A DNA stretch of 9,106 nucleotides from JAVBOV01 sp031550205 (lineage in GTDB: Bacteria > Pseudomonadota > Alphaproteobacteria > RF32 > CAG-239). The stretch spans positions 1-9,106 of the forward strand of contig JAVBOV010000029.1 of NCBI GenBank assembly GCA_031550205.1, read 5' to 3'. Each line of letters opens with the position of its first letter. Position 1 is the first letter of the stretch. Of the stretch, positions 1 through 6,902 are shown piece after piece. The notes under the pieces are model-generated. The model was not told where the DNA came from. It was given only the letters and a program-made list of their open reading frames with translations, and made no database searches. Made by a program: the position numbers and the translations under genes.

Positions 1-35
1 CAAGCTCACCATGACAAGGATATTTTATCCACTCA

Positions 36-84
36 CTGACCTCTGGCCACCGACTACTGACTACCGACTACTGCCCACCGACCA
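36..84. repeat. Heptanucleotide tandem repeat (seven copies of CYGACYA)
   Basis: Seven consecutive 7-base units can be read: CTGACCT, CTGGCCA, CCGACTA, CTGACTA, CCGACTA, CTGCCCA, CCGACCA. The consensus is C-Y-G-A-C-Y-A with no gap between units. The array lies in the non-coding leader of the flagellar operon and ends about 19 bases before the sigma-54 promoter. An ATG at position 11 opens a frame through it into flgI, but the encoded residues are low-complexity (Pro/Thr/Leu/Asp-rich) and unlike any FlgI. Short heptamer arrays of this kind are known from intergenic regions of other bacteria; no function is implied here. Confidence 0.75.
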
Positions 85-102
85 CTCTTCCCTCTCAAAA
101 TA

Positions 103-118
103 TGGCATGATTTTTGCA
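103..118 (+). promoter_or_regulatory. Sigma-54 (RpoN) -24/-12 promoter for the flgI operon
   Basis: The sequence TGGCATG-ATTT-TTGCA matches the RpoN consensus TGGCACG-N4-TTGCA at all but one position. It has the required GG (104-105) and GC (116-117) separated by exactly 10 bases. A start about 12 bases after the GC would give an mRNA beginning near 129, a leader of about 25 bases before the flgI ATG at 155. RpoN-dependent promoters drive middle-class flagellar operons in Caulobacter and other Alphaproteobacteria. The enhancer site for the activator (FlbD- or FleQ-like) is not visible and may lie before the window. Confidence 0.8.
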
Positions 119-154
119 TATATCTCCATAAGATATATATTTGTGAGGTATGAA

Positions 155-1267
155 ATGTTGATAAAAAAACTCTTAAACGCTGCACTCTGCGCCGGTTTTG
201 TGCTTTTTTCAAGCCAGGCTGATGCCGCTTCGCGCATTAAAGATATTGCCGATTTTGAAGGCGTCAGAGAGAACCAACTGGTCGGTTATGGCCTTGTTGT
301 GGGCTTAAACGGCACCGGAGACAACATCAAATCCGTCAACTTCACCAAAGAAAGCCTGATTTCAATGCTCGACCGCGTCGGCGTAAACGCCCGCGACGGC
401 CAGTTAAAATCCAAAAACATTGCAGCCGTAATGGTCACCGCCAGTCTGCCGCCGTTTGCCCGCCAGGGCTCAAAAATCGACGTTATTGTCAGCGCTCTGG
501 GCGATGCCAAAAATCTTCAGGGCGGAACCTTGCTGGTAACCCCGCTTACCGGTGCCGACGGTGAAGTATATGCCATGGCTCAGGGTCAAATTGCCGTAAA
601 CGCTCTGGCTGCCGGCGGAGCCAGCCAAAGCATCTCCCGCGGTGTGCCGACTTCCGGCCGCATTGTGAGCGGAGCAATCATTGAAAATGAAGTAAGCTTT
701 GCTTTAGAGGACTTAAAAACCATTCGCCTTGCTTTGCGCAACCCCGATTTCACCACCGCCCGCCGCACCTGCGACGCCATTAACGCCTATCTTGGCATAG
801 ATACTGCCAAAGCAGTTGATTCCGGAACAATCTCCATGGACATTCCTGTTGAATATCAGGACAGAGTTGTAGATTTAATGACTAAGATTGAACAATTAAG
901 AGTAACGCCGGATCAGCTTGCCAAAGTGGTGATAGATGAAAACTCCGGCATTGTGGTAATCGGCAAAGATGTGCGCATTAATAAACTGGCCATTGCCCAG
1001 GGCAACTTAACCATCAAAATTTCTGAAACTCCGTTTGTTTCCCAACCCGCACCGTTTTCAGACGGCCGCACCGTTATCGGCACCGTTACTAATATAGACA
1101 TCAACGAAGACACCGACAGCCGTTTGGTAACCGTTGAAACCGGAGTCAACCTGCAGGAACTGGTCGACGGCTTAAACGCTCTTGGTGTTGGTCCCAGAGA
1201 CTTAATCAGCATTTTGCAGGCCGTAAAAGCCAGCGGTGCGCTGCAAGCCGATATTGAGGTAATGTAA
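155..1267 (+). CDS. flgI: Flagellar P-ring protein FlgI
   Basis: FlgI forms the P-ring in the peptidoglycan layer, a bushing around the flagellar rod. The 370-residue product is close to the usual FlgI length (365 in E. coli). It starts with a Sec signal peptide (about residues 1-24, Lys4-Lys5 then a hydrophobic stretch, likely cut after A-D-A). The conserved N-terminal mature region follows, with S-R-I-K-D-I-A-D at 26-33 and G-Y-G-L-V-V-G-L-N-G-T-G-D at 44-56. The C-terminus has the family's L-V-D-G-L-N-A-L-G-V-G-P-R-D-L block. I chose the ATG at 155 because GAGG lies at 145-148 with 6 bases of spacing, it begins the signal peptide, and the sigma-54 promoter lies just upstream. The longer frame opening at 11 would run through that promoter. 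First gene of the flagellar operon; flgJ follows after one base. Confidence 0.97.
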   Translation: MLIKKLLNAALCAGFVLFSSQADAASRIKDIADFEGVRENQLVGYGLVVGLNGTGDNIKSVNFTKESLISMLDRVGVNARDGQLKSKNIAAVMVTASLPPFARQGSKIDVIVSALGDAKNLQGGTLLVTPLTGADGEVYAMAQGQIAVNALAAGGASQSISRGVPTSGRIVSGAIIENEVSFALEDLKTIRLALRNPDFTTARRTCDAINAYLGIDTAKAVDSGTISMDIPVEYQDRVVDLMTKIEQLRVTPDQLAKVVIDENSGIVVIGKDVRINKLAIAQGNLTIKISETPFVSQPAPFSDGRTVIGTVTNIDINEDTDSRLVTVETGVNLQELVDGLNALGVGPRDLISILQAVKASGALQADIEVM

Positions 1268-1268
1268 A

Positions 1269-1556
1269 ATGATAAATGCTTTAAGCAACATAAACGTTTC
1301 ACAAACGCCGAACGCAAACCTGAAAAAAGCTGAAGCTGCGGCCGAAGACTTTGAAGCTTTCTTTCTCTCAAAAATGGTTGAAACCATGTTTGAAGGAGTT
1401 TCCACTGAGGGAATGTTCGGCGGCGGCCATGCTGAAAAAGTTTACCGCTCTCTTTTGATAGACGAATATGGCAAGGCCATGGCCAAAACCGGCACGGTCG
1501 GCATCTCGCAGGAAATTATGAGTTCAATTTTAAAAATGCAGGAAGCAAGAGGTTAA
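1269..1556 (+). CDS. flgJ: Rod-binding protein, FlgJ N-terminal-domain type
   Basis: At 95 residues this corresponds to the rod-binding half of FlgJ, the rod cap/scaffold that helps rod subunits assemble in the periplasm. The signature is visible: F-E-A-F-F-L-S-K-M-V-E-T-M around residues 28-40, M-F-G-G-G-H-A-E-K-V-Y-R-S-L near 49-63, then D-E-Y-G-K-A-M-A and the V-G-I-S-Q-E-I motif. The peptidoglycan hydrolase domain that follows in E. coli FlgJ is absent, as is usual in Alphaproteobacteria, where a separate enzyme opens the wall. No signal peptide is seen, in line with export through the flagellar type III apparatus. GAGGT at 1256-1260 inside the end of flgI serves as the ribosome site, suggesting translational coupling. 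Confidence 0.9.
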   Translation: MINALSNINVSQTPNANLKKAEAAAEDFEAFFLSKMVETMFEGVSTEGMFGGGHAEKVYRSLLIDEYGKAMAKTGTVGISQEIMSSILKMQEARG

Positions 1557-1558
1557 TT

Positions 1559-1999
1559 ATGGAAGAGGAAATTTTACAAAAAGTCGATGACTACAAGGAA
1601 GTTGTGTCCGCCTTTGCTGATGTCTTAAGACAGGAAAACGAGGCTCTTAACGATTATGACATAAAAAAAGTAAGCGCTCTTTATGAAACCAAAGCCAAAG
1701 TGGTCAGCGCTTATCGTTTGCTTGTTTCTTACCTCATCAAAAACCAGGAAGCTTTGAATTCTCTGGAAAAAGAAGAGAAAGAAGACTTGAAGGAAATATC
1801 TTCGGAATTAAACGAGCTTTTATCAACCAACAACATCTTGCTTAAAGCCCGCATGGAAACCAGCAAAAATGTTATGAGTTCGATTGTGAGTCTGGCCAAA
1901 GTTGCCACCAAAGCCAACTCCACCTCATATGCTGCCGGCGGCGGATATTCTCCGCTTAACAGCACCCGCTCGGCCATAGCAATAAACAGAACTTTTTAG
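1559..1999 (+). CDS. flgN: FlgN-like export chaperone
   Basis: This is probably the cytoplasmic chaperone that holds the hook-filament junction proteins FlgK and FlgL ready for export. The 146-residue product is almost entirely predicted alpha-helical. It is rich in Glu/Lys/Leu with heptad-like spacing over about residues 1-115 (for example a K-E-E-K-E-D-L-K-E-I-S-S-E-L stretch). A Gly/Ser/Thr/Asn-rich tail from about 120 is probably disordered. FlgN proteins diverge strongly, so the call rests on size, coiled-coil character and placement just before flgK and flgL, its expected clients. Start at 1559 with AGAGG at 1548-1552. The stop codon overlaps the Shine-Dalgarno sequence of flgK (AGGAG, 1998-2002). 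Confidence 0.75.
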   Translation: MEEEILQKVDDYKEVVSAFADVLRQENEALNDYDIKKVSALYETKAKVVSAYRLLVSYLIKNQEALNSLEKEEKEDLKEISSELNELLSTNNILLKARMETSKNVMSSIVSLAKVATKANSTSYAAGGGYSPLNSTRSAIAINRTF

Positions 2000-2011
2000 G
2001 AGTTTATAACC

Positions 2012-4180
2012 ATGGTAATGGCACCAAGTTTATCAACATCTATCACCGGCATGAAAACGGCTCAGGGCCAGTTGGAAATTATCGGCCGCAACATTGCCAA
2101 TGTCGATACGGTCGGCTACACCCGCAAATATGCCGAACAAAACAACGTGGTTCGCGCCGGATATAACATGGGCGTAGACTTAGGCCACACCCTGCGCCGA
2201 GTCGACGAGAGTCTCTTAAAAAGCTTTTTGGCTTCAAATTCCAGCACGTTTAACCTGGGCGCCCAGGCCGATTTTTTAAACAAAGCGGATATTCTGCTCG
2301 GCACTCCGGAGGGCAACAACTCCATTGCTGCAAACGTTTCAAACCTGCAGACCGCTTTTGAAACTTTCGCCGCCGCCGTAAACTCTTCTCCGGCTCGCTA
2401 CAGTTTAATGACCTCTGCCGATTCGCTGGCCACCCGCCTGAATTCTTTAACCAAAGAAATTCAAAAATTAAGAGGCGACGCTGATATTGCCATTGCCGGA
2501 GCGGTTGATAAGACCAACCAATATCTTGATGAAATTGCCGCCTTAAATGACAGCATTGTAAAATATACGGTTTTAAATTATGACGGCCTGGCAGATTTGG
2601 AAGATAAAAGAGATACGGCGCTCAGAGATTTGAGCGGCATGCTGGACATTACCTACTTCAAGCGTGAAAACGGCGAAATTGTCATTCAGACCAAAGAGGG
2701 CATAACTCTTCTGGACCGCAAACCGCATTATCTTTCTCATGATGCCGTTTCTCAGGCCGGACCCACTGTCACCTATGCCAGCGGCAGCATTGCCGGCATC
2801 TTTGTCGACGGCAAGGACATAACCGGAAGCATCCGCGACGGGGAAATCAAAGGCTTAATTGAAATCCGCGACAACACTTTGGTGTCTTTGCAAGCCCAGT
2901 TAGATGAGCTGGCCGGCGTTTTAAGAGATACCGTCAACCAAATTCACAACCGCGGCACGGCATATCCGCAGACCCCGAGCCTGCTTGAGGGCAGCCGCAC
3001 CTTTATCGATTCTTCCATACAGCAGATCAGCATTGATAAAGGCGATGTCCGCTTCACTATTTTTGACTCTGCCGGCAAACAGGTAAAAACTACAACGCTT
3101 GTCGGCGGTCTGGGTTTTTCTTCCGGCACGGTTGATACCATGGCCGCAGCCTTAAACGCCTGGCTGACTTCTCCTGCCGGCGCCAACCTGCCGCAGGCTG
3201 AAGCCTCGATTGTTGACGGCAAATTTGTAATTAACACCGGCGACAGCAATTATACTTTCTCGGTTGTCGATGAAGCTTCTTCAACTCCGGGAAGCCCTCA
3301 GCAAGATGCATCTCTCAGTTTCGACGTCGACGGCGACGGCATTTATGACCGCAAATTTGAAGGCTTCTCAAGCTTCTTCGGCTTAAACAACTTTTTCACT
3401 CCTGCCGCCGCAGAATCTTTATACGATTCCAAAGTAATGGATCGCAGCGCCAACCTTGGCGTAACCGCTCCCATCATTTTGCAGTTTTCAGACACCGCTC
3501 ATCCCATGAGCTACGCAACGCTGAGCGTTTTTCCCAACGACAGCCTGCAGGATATTGTCAACCGCATTAACAACGACCCGACCTTAAGCCAGAACTTGGT
3601 GGCCTCATTAGTGCCCAACGGCAACGGCGTAGTTTTAAGAATTATGAACACTGAGGGCGAGCAGCTTGAAATCAGCGAAACCGGTTCAAATACCGGGTTC
3701 TTAGACCGCATAGGTTTAAAGCCTTCTCACACCGGCGCTTCCGAGCAAATCTCCGTAAGAAGAGAAATTAAATTAAGTCCGGGTTTAATTGCCGGCGGCT
3801 CTCCGGAGTTTAACCATTCGGCCGGAGAATATGAACAAAACGCCTCTTTCAACAACATTGCCAACCAAATGGCCAAAGCTTTTACAACCGCTCAGCAGTT
3901 TGTGCAGACCGGCAATCTTGCCACCATGAGCACCACCATGGCTGACTATGCCTCAACCTTTGTCGGCATCATCGCTTCGCAAACGCTCAACGCTGAGGCA
4001 GACTTGGCTTACCAGGCGGAATTAAGCAATTCCATTGCCACCAAAGAAGCCCAAATCAGCGGTGTTGATATGGATGAAGAATTAGCCCAGCTCATATTAT
4101 TTCAGCAGAGTTATGCGGCTTGCGCCAAGTCTTTCACGGCGGCAACCGAAATGCTCGATACGCTGATAAATATGGTTTAA
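2012..4180 (+). CDS. flgK: Flagellar hook-associated protein 1 FlgK
   Basis: FlgK forms the first ring of the junction between hook and filament. The N-terminal D0 helix carries the axial-protein signature around residues 7-36: S-I-T-G-M-K-T-A-Q, then I-G-R-N-I-A-N-V-D-T-V-G-Y-T-R. The C-terminus (about 664-722) is the matching D0 half with a heptad pattern, including I-S-G-V-D-M-D-E-E-L-A-Q-L-I-L-F-Q-Q-S-Y and ending in L-I-N-M-V. At 722 residues it is much longer than E. coli FlgK (547). The extra length is in the exposed middle, which includes a D-V-D-G-D-G-I-Y-D loop at 438-446 and a region at about 490-570 resembling flagellin hook-IN motifs. There is no signal peptide, as expected for type III export. 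ATG 2012 is preferred over 2018 because AGGAG at 1998-2002 is 9 bases away. Confidence 0.96.
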   Translation: MVMAPSLSTSITGMKTAQGQLEIIGRNIANVDTVGYTRKYAEQNNVVRAGYNMGVDLGHTLRRVDESLLKSFLASNSSTFNLGAQADFLNKADILLGTPEGNNSIAANVSNLQTAFETFAAAVNSSPARYSLMTSADSLATRLNSLTKEIQKLRGDADIAIAGAVDKTNQYLDEIAALNDSIVKYTVLNYDGLADLEDKRDTALRDLSGMLDITYFKRENGEIVIQTKEGITLLDRKPHYLSHDAVSQAGPTVTYASGSIAGIFVDGKDITGSIRDGEIKGLIEIRDNTLVSLQAQLDELAGVLRDTVNQIHNRGTAYPQTPSLLEGSRTFIDSSIQQISIDKGDVRFTIFDSAGKQVKTTTLVGGLGFSSGTVDTMAAALNAWLTSPAGANLPQAEASIVDGKFVINTGDSNYTFSVVDEASSTPGSPQQDASLSFDVDGDGIYDRKFEGFSSFFGLNNFFTPAAAESLYDSKVMDRSANLGVTAPIILQFSDTAHPMSYATLSVFPNDSLQDIVNRINNDPTLSQNLVASLVPNGNGVVLRIMNTEGEQLEISETGSNTGFLDRIGLKPSHTGASEQISVRREIKLSPGLIAGGSPEFNHSAGEYEQNASFNNIANQMAKAFTTAQQFVQTGNLATMSTTMADYASTFVGIIASQTLNAEADLAYQAELSNSIATKEAQISGVDMDEELAQLILFQQSYAACAKSFTAATEMLDTLINMV

Positions 4181-4192
4181 GGAGAATAAAAA

Positions 4193-6088
4193 ATGAGAGT
4201 TCCAACCTATCAAAATTATATGAACATGCTTGACCAGACTTTGCGCAACAAGTCCACCTTCGAGCTTTATAACTTCCAAACTTTAACCGGCTTAAAATCG
4301 CCTAACTATGCCGGCTACGGCATGCAGGCGTATAACATTGTCGGCATGGAGGCGGCGCTAAATCTCAATGAAACGTTCATACAGAACAACGCCATCGTTA
4401 ATACTGAAGTTAAAGCCATGAACACTTCGCTCGATTCCATTTATAAGACCGTAAACAATTTCAAAAGCATGCTCACCTCTTTTGGCGGCAATGCTTCTTC
4501 CAATATCACGCCCGATTATACCGGCGGACAAATTACCTTCACCAACGACACGGTGGCTGACTATGTCGGGCAAACCATAACCGTAGACGGCACAACCTAT
4601 ACTTTCGGCAATGTTCCGGGACCAGGCATAATCGATATTTCCGCCGCCGCCGATGCCGACGGTGTCATGGCCGCGCTTTACGCCGCCGTTTCCATTAATC
4701 CGGATATCACCTATAACGGAACCGATACCATCAATTTTCCGCTTTACACGGTTGACGGTCCCTCAACGGTTTTAAATGTCAGCGGCGTTACCACCGGCGA
4801 GCCGTATCTTCCAAGTTCAGACCAAGTGTTGGCCATGCAGGAACTGCAGACTTACGCTTTCTCAACAATGCTGATGATGGCAGATAGTTTAAACATCAAC
4901 TTAAACGGCAAATATTTGTTCGGCGGCGGGGTGTCCAATGCTGCTCCGGTCGATTTTCCGTTCAGAAATCTGGAGGAGTTTCAAAAATATTACGACGGTG
5001 TGAATATTCTATATCCGACCAATTCGGCTGCGGATTTATCCAGCGTCTCTTTTAACGCCTCGGCCACCGGAGCCATTACCCTGGCTCAAACCGGCGGAAA
5101 CACCGGCACCATCACCGCCGCCAACACCGGAGGCTTTCTAAAAGAAGCCATCATAGGCAATGCCAGCACGGTCGGAACGCTCACTTTTAATACGGATAAA
5201 AACACCATTAACTCAACTGAATACGGCGCTTTTAATACGCTGAAAGCCGGAGACACCATTGTCATCGGCGGAGCTGCCGCCGGCGTTCAGGCCAACTCAT
5301 ATGTAATTAAAGAAATTTCAACTGATGGCAAAACCATCACAGTAGATGAAACCTACACGCCGATTCAAGCCAACGGCACCATCAGCCCCAACAATGACCT
5401 CACCTTTAGCACCTCGTTTCCAATCGGCTCCGTGGTAAACATGGAAGGATTCGGACCCAACATTGCCCCGGAGGTTCAGGTAACCGGCGTCAGCGCTGAC
5501 GGCACAACTCTTTTGGTAACCGCTGATCCCAGCCGTTTTCCGAACACCGTCATTCCGGTCTCTTCACAGTGGTCATTAAACTCAAGCTCATATTATCAAG
5601 GCGGAGACTTAGTCACTGAAAAAAGAATTTCCGAGAACCAGTCTTTAGTCTTTGATATCAACGCCAACGACCCGGTTTTTGAAAAAATCTTCAGAGCCTT
5701 GGGTATGGTTGCGCAGGGAAATCTGGCAGATACCAGAAACCCGGCTGACGCCGCAACTAACATAGACCCGAACAATGCGGCAAAAAGATGTCAGGAAGCT
5801 CTGGATTTGATATATGAGGCGCTTTATGACCCGCAGGCTTCCGGCACCCGCAACGCAGACCTTTATACCGTCATGGCCAAGGTAAGCTCAAATTATGTAG
5901 TGTTGGACAATTGCATAAATAATCAAACTCTGGTGGAAAATAACTTAAAGAATGATATATATTCATTAAAGAATGTTGACCAGACCGAAGCGGCCACCAA
6001 ATCTTTAATTGCCAAAAACAATTTGGACGCCTCTTATGCAGTCTTGCAGCAGGCCTTAAACACAAGTTTGCTTAACTATATAAAATAA
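4193..6088 (+). CDS. flgL: Flagellar hook-associated protein 3 FlgL (flagellin family)
   Basis: FlgL is the second junction protein, between FlgK and the filament. The start M-R-V-P-T-Y-Q-N-Y and the following helical segment with T-L-T-G-L-K-S around residues 30-36 match the flagellin/FlgL D0-D1 region. A second landmark is L-N-G-K-Y-L-F-G-G-G at about 237-246. The C-terminal D1/D0 helices occupy about 560-631 (N-N-L-K-N-D near 585, then A-T-K-S-L and L-L-N-Y-I-K at the end). At 631 residues it is about twice the length of E. coli FlgL (317). The added part, roughly 100-200 and 255-490, is Gly/Thr/Asn-rich and beta-like, as expected for an outer surface domain. AGGAG at 4180-4184 gives a clear ribosome site. 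The gap to flgK is 12 bases, so the two are almost certainly co-transcribed. Confidence 0.93.
   Translation: MRVPTYQNYMNMLDQTLRNKSTFELYNFQTLTGLKSPNYAGYGMQAYNIVGMEAALNLNETFIQNNAIVNTEVKAMNTSLDSIYKTVNNFKSMLTSFGGNASSNITPDYTGGQITFTNDTVADYVGQTITVDGTTYTFGNVPGPGIIDISAAADADGVMAALYAAVSINPDITYNGTDTINFPLYTVDGPSTVLNVSGVTTGEPYLPSSDQVLAMQELQTYAFSTMLMMADSLNINLNGKYLFGGGVSNAAPVDFPFRNLEEFQKYYDGVNILYPTNSAADLSSVSFNASATGAITLAQTGGNTGTITAANTGGFLKEAIIGNASTVGTLTFNTDKNTINSTEYGAFNTLKAGDTIVIGGAAAGVQANSYVIKEISTDGKTITVDETYTPIQANGTISPNNDLTFSTSFPIGSVVNMEGFGPNIAPEVQVTGVSADGTTLLVTADPSRFPNTVIPVSSQWSLNSSSYYQGGDLVTEKRISENQSLVFDINANDPVFEKIFRALGMVAQGNLADTRNPADAATNIDPNNAAKRCQEALDLIYEALYDPQASGTRNADLYTVMAKVSSNYVVLDNCINNQTLVENNLKNDIYSLKNVDQTEAATKSLIAKNNLDASYAVLQQALNTSLLNYIK
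6056..6084 (+). promoter_or_regulatory. Possible internal sigma-70-type promoter for the OmpA lipoprotein gene
   Basis: TTAAAC (6056-6061), a 17-base spacer and TATAAA (6079-6084) lie inside the last codons of flgL, about 18 bases before the next start codon. The -10 matches 5 of 6 consensus positions but the -35 only 3 of 6. The site would let the lipoprotein gene be expressed without the flagellar promoter. AT-rich gene ends often give such matches by chance. Confidence 0.25.
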
Positions 6089-6101
6089 AGGAACATTTAT
6101 A

Positions 6102-6734
6102 ATGAAAAGAATAATTTTATCTTCAGTCTGCGCGGCTTTTTTGCTTAGCTCTTGCGCCACAGACCCATATACCGGAGAGGAAAAGGTATCAAAAACCGCC
6201 TGGGGCGCAGGTATCGGCACTGCTGTCGGCGCCGGAGTCGGCGCGCTGGTCGGCGGTGAGAAGGGCGCTTTAATCGGCGCCGGAATTGGTGCTGCCGGCG
6301 GTGCTGCCACCGGCGGGTATATGGACATGCAGGCCAGAGACTTGCGCAAAGAACTGGTTGGCACCGGCGTTCAGGTTAAACAGGTTGACGGCAAAATACA
6401 CTTGATTATGGCCGGCAACATCACCTTTGACTTCGACCAGTCCAACATTAAAGAATCTTTCAAACCAACCTTAGATTCCATTGCCAAAATCATGAAGAAA
6501 TATGACCAAAGCAAAGTTCAGGTAATCGGCTACACCGACAACGTCGGCAAGCTGGAATATAACCAGCAGCTGTCGTTAAAACGCGCCCGCATCATCACCA
6601 CCTATTTAAATTTGCGCGGCATCGGCAATGAAAGAATGTCGGCCTACGGCGCCGGCCCGGCCAACCCCATCGCTTCCAACAACACCGAAGCCGGCCGCGA
6701 ACAAAACCGCCGCGTAGAAATTACATTGCAATAA
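6102..6734 (+). CDS. yiaD: OmpA-family outer-membrane lipoprotein, YiaD type
   Basis: This 210-residue protein matches the architecture of E. coli YiaD along its whole length. A lipoprotein signal ends in the lipobox L-S-S-C with Cys18 as the lipidated residue. Then come D-P-Y-T-G-E (21-26), a glycine-zipper segment (about 35-72, with G-A-L-I-G-A), Y-M-D (73-75) and G-T-G-V. The C-terminal OmpA peptidoglycan-binding domain (about 100-210) has F-D-F-D, G-Y-T-D-N-V-G, G-P-A-N-P-I-A-S-N and Q-N-R-R-V-E-I. It probably tethers the outer membrane to peptidoglycan. It lies 13 bases after flgL with AAGGA at 6088-6092, so it can be read from the flagellar operon. A flagellar role (such as wall anchoring near the motor) is inference only. 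GC-rich codons in the zipper reflect its Gly/Ala content. Confidence 0.92.
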   Translation: MKRIILSSVCAAFLLSSCATDPYTGEEKVSKTAWGAGIGTAVGAGVGALVGGEKGALIGAGIGAAGGAATGGYMDMQARDLRKELVGTGVQVKQVDGKIHLIMAGNITFDFDQSNIKESFKPTLDSIAKIMKKYDQSKVQVIGYTDNVGKLEYNQQLSLKRARIITTYLNLRGIGNERMSAYGAGPANPIASNNTEAGREQNRRVEITLQ

Positions 6735-6744
6735 CCCACATAGT

Positions 6745-6808
6745 GTCATTGCGAGCGGGTGTCTACCCCGACCTGTCCGCCGTAGCCTTGGCGAAGGGGG
6801 AAGCAATC
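6745..6808. repeat. Palindromic intergenic repeat, GTCATTGCGAGCG family, copy A
   Basis: The element begins GTCATTGCGAGCG (6745-6757) and ends AAGCAATC (6801-6808). ATTGC at 6748-6752 and GCAAT at 6803-6807 form its inverted ends. The inside contains further short complementary stretches (CGCC and GGCG). The same 13-base opening recurs at 7342-7354 in copy B. It lies between the last flagellar-operon gene and the terminator. An apparent frame reading through it (6743-6982) is repeat sequence and is not called as a gene. Confidence 0.65.
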
Positions 6809-6812
6809 CACA

Positions 6813-6840
6813 AAAGAAGCTCCCTAAAGGGAGCTTCTTT
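6813..6840. terminator. Bidirectional intrinsic terminator between convergent operons
   Basis: A perfect 12-bp stem (AAAGAAGCTCCC at 6813-6824 against GGGAGCTTCTTT at 6829-6840) closes a TAAA loop at 6825-6828. The T-rich arm serves transcripts coming from the flagellar operon. The A-rich arm reads as CTTCTTTTG on the other strand and serves the minus-strand operon ending at 6903. The uridine tract is partly inside the stem, so efficiency is uncertain. Confidence 0.85.
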
Positions 6841-6848
6841 CTCATATT

Positions 6849-6897
6849 GTCATCCTGAGCCTGACCACCAAACTTTGGTGGTCAGGCGTGAGGATCT
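6849..6897. repeat. GTCATCCTGAG-type repeat containing a 27-base perfect palindrome
   Basis: Outer half-sites GTCATCCTGAG and TGAGGATCT frame a perfect inverted repeat. CCTGACCACCAAA (6860-6872) pairs with TTTGGTGGTCAGG (6874-6886) around one central base. ATCCT (6852-6856) and AGGAT (6891-6895) extend the foldback. It lies at the 3' end of the minus-strand operon, before the terminator, and could stabilise that mRNA end. It resembles small dispersed palindromic elements. Related outer sequence recurs at 8177-8222. Confidence 0.6.
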
Positions 6898-6902
6898 CGG
6901 CC

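Noticed and set aside
11..154. N-terminal extension of FlgI from the ATG at 11
   Set aside because: It would run through the heptamer array and the sigma-54 promoter, its residues are low-complexity, and it would bury the signal peptide that begins at 155.
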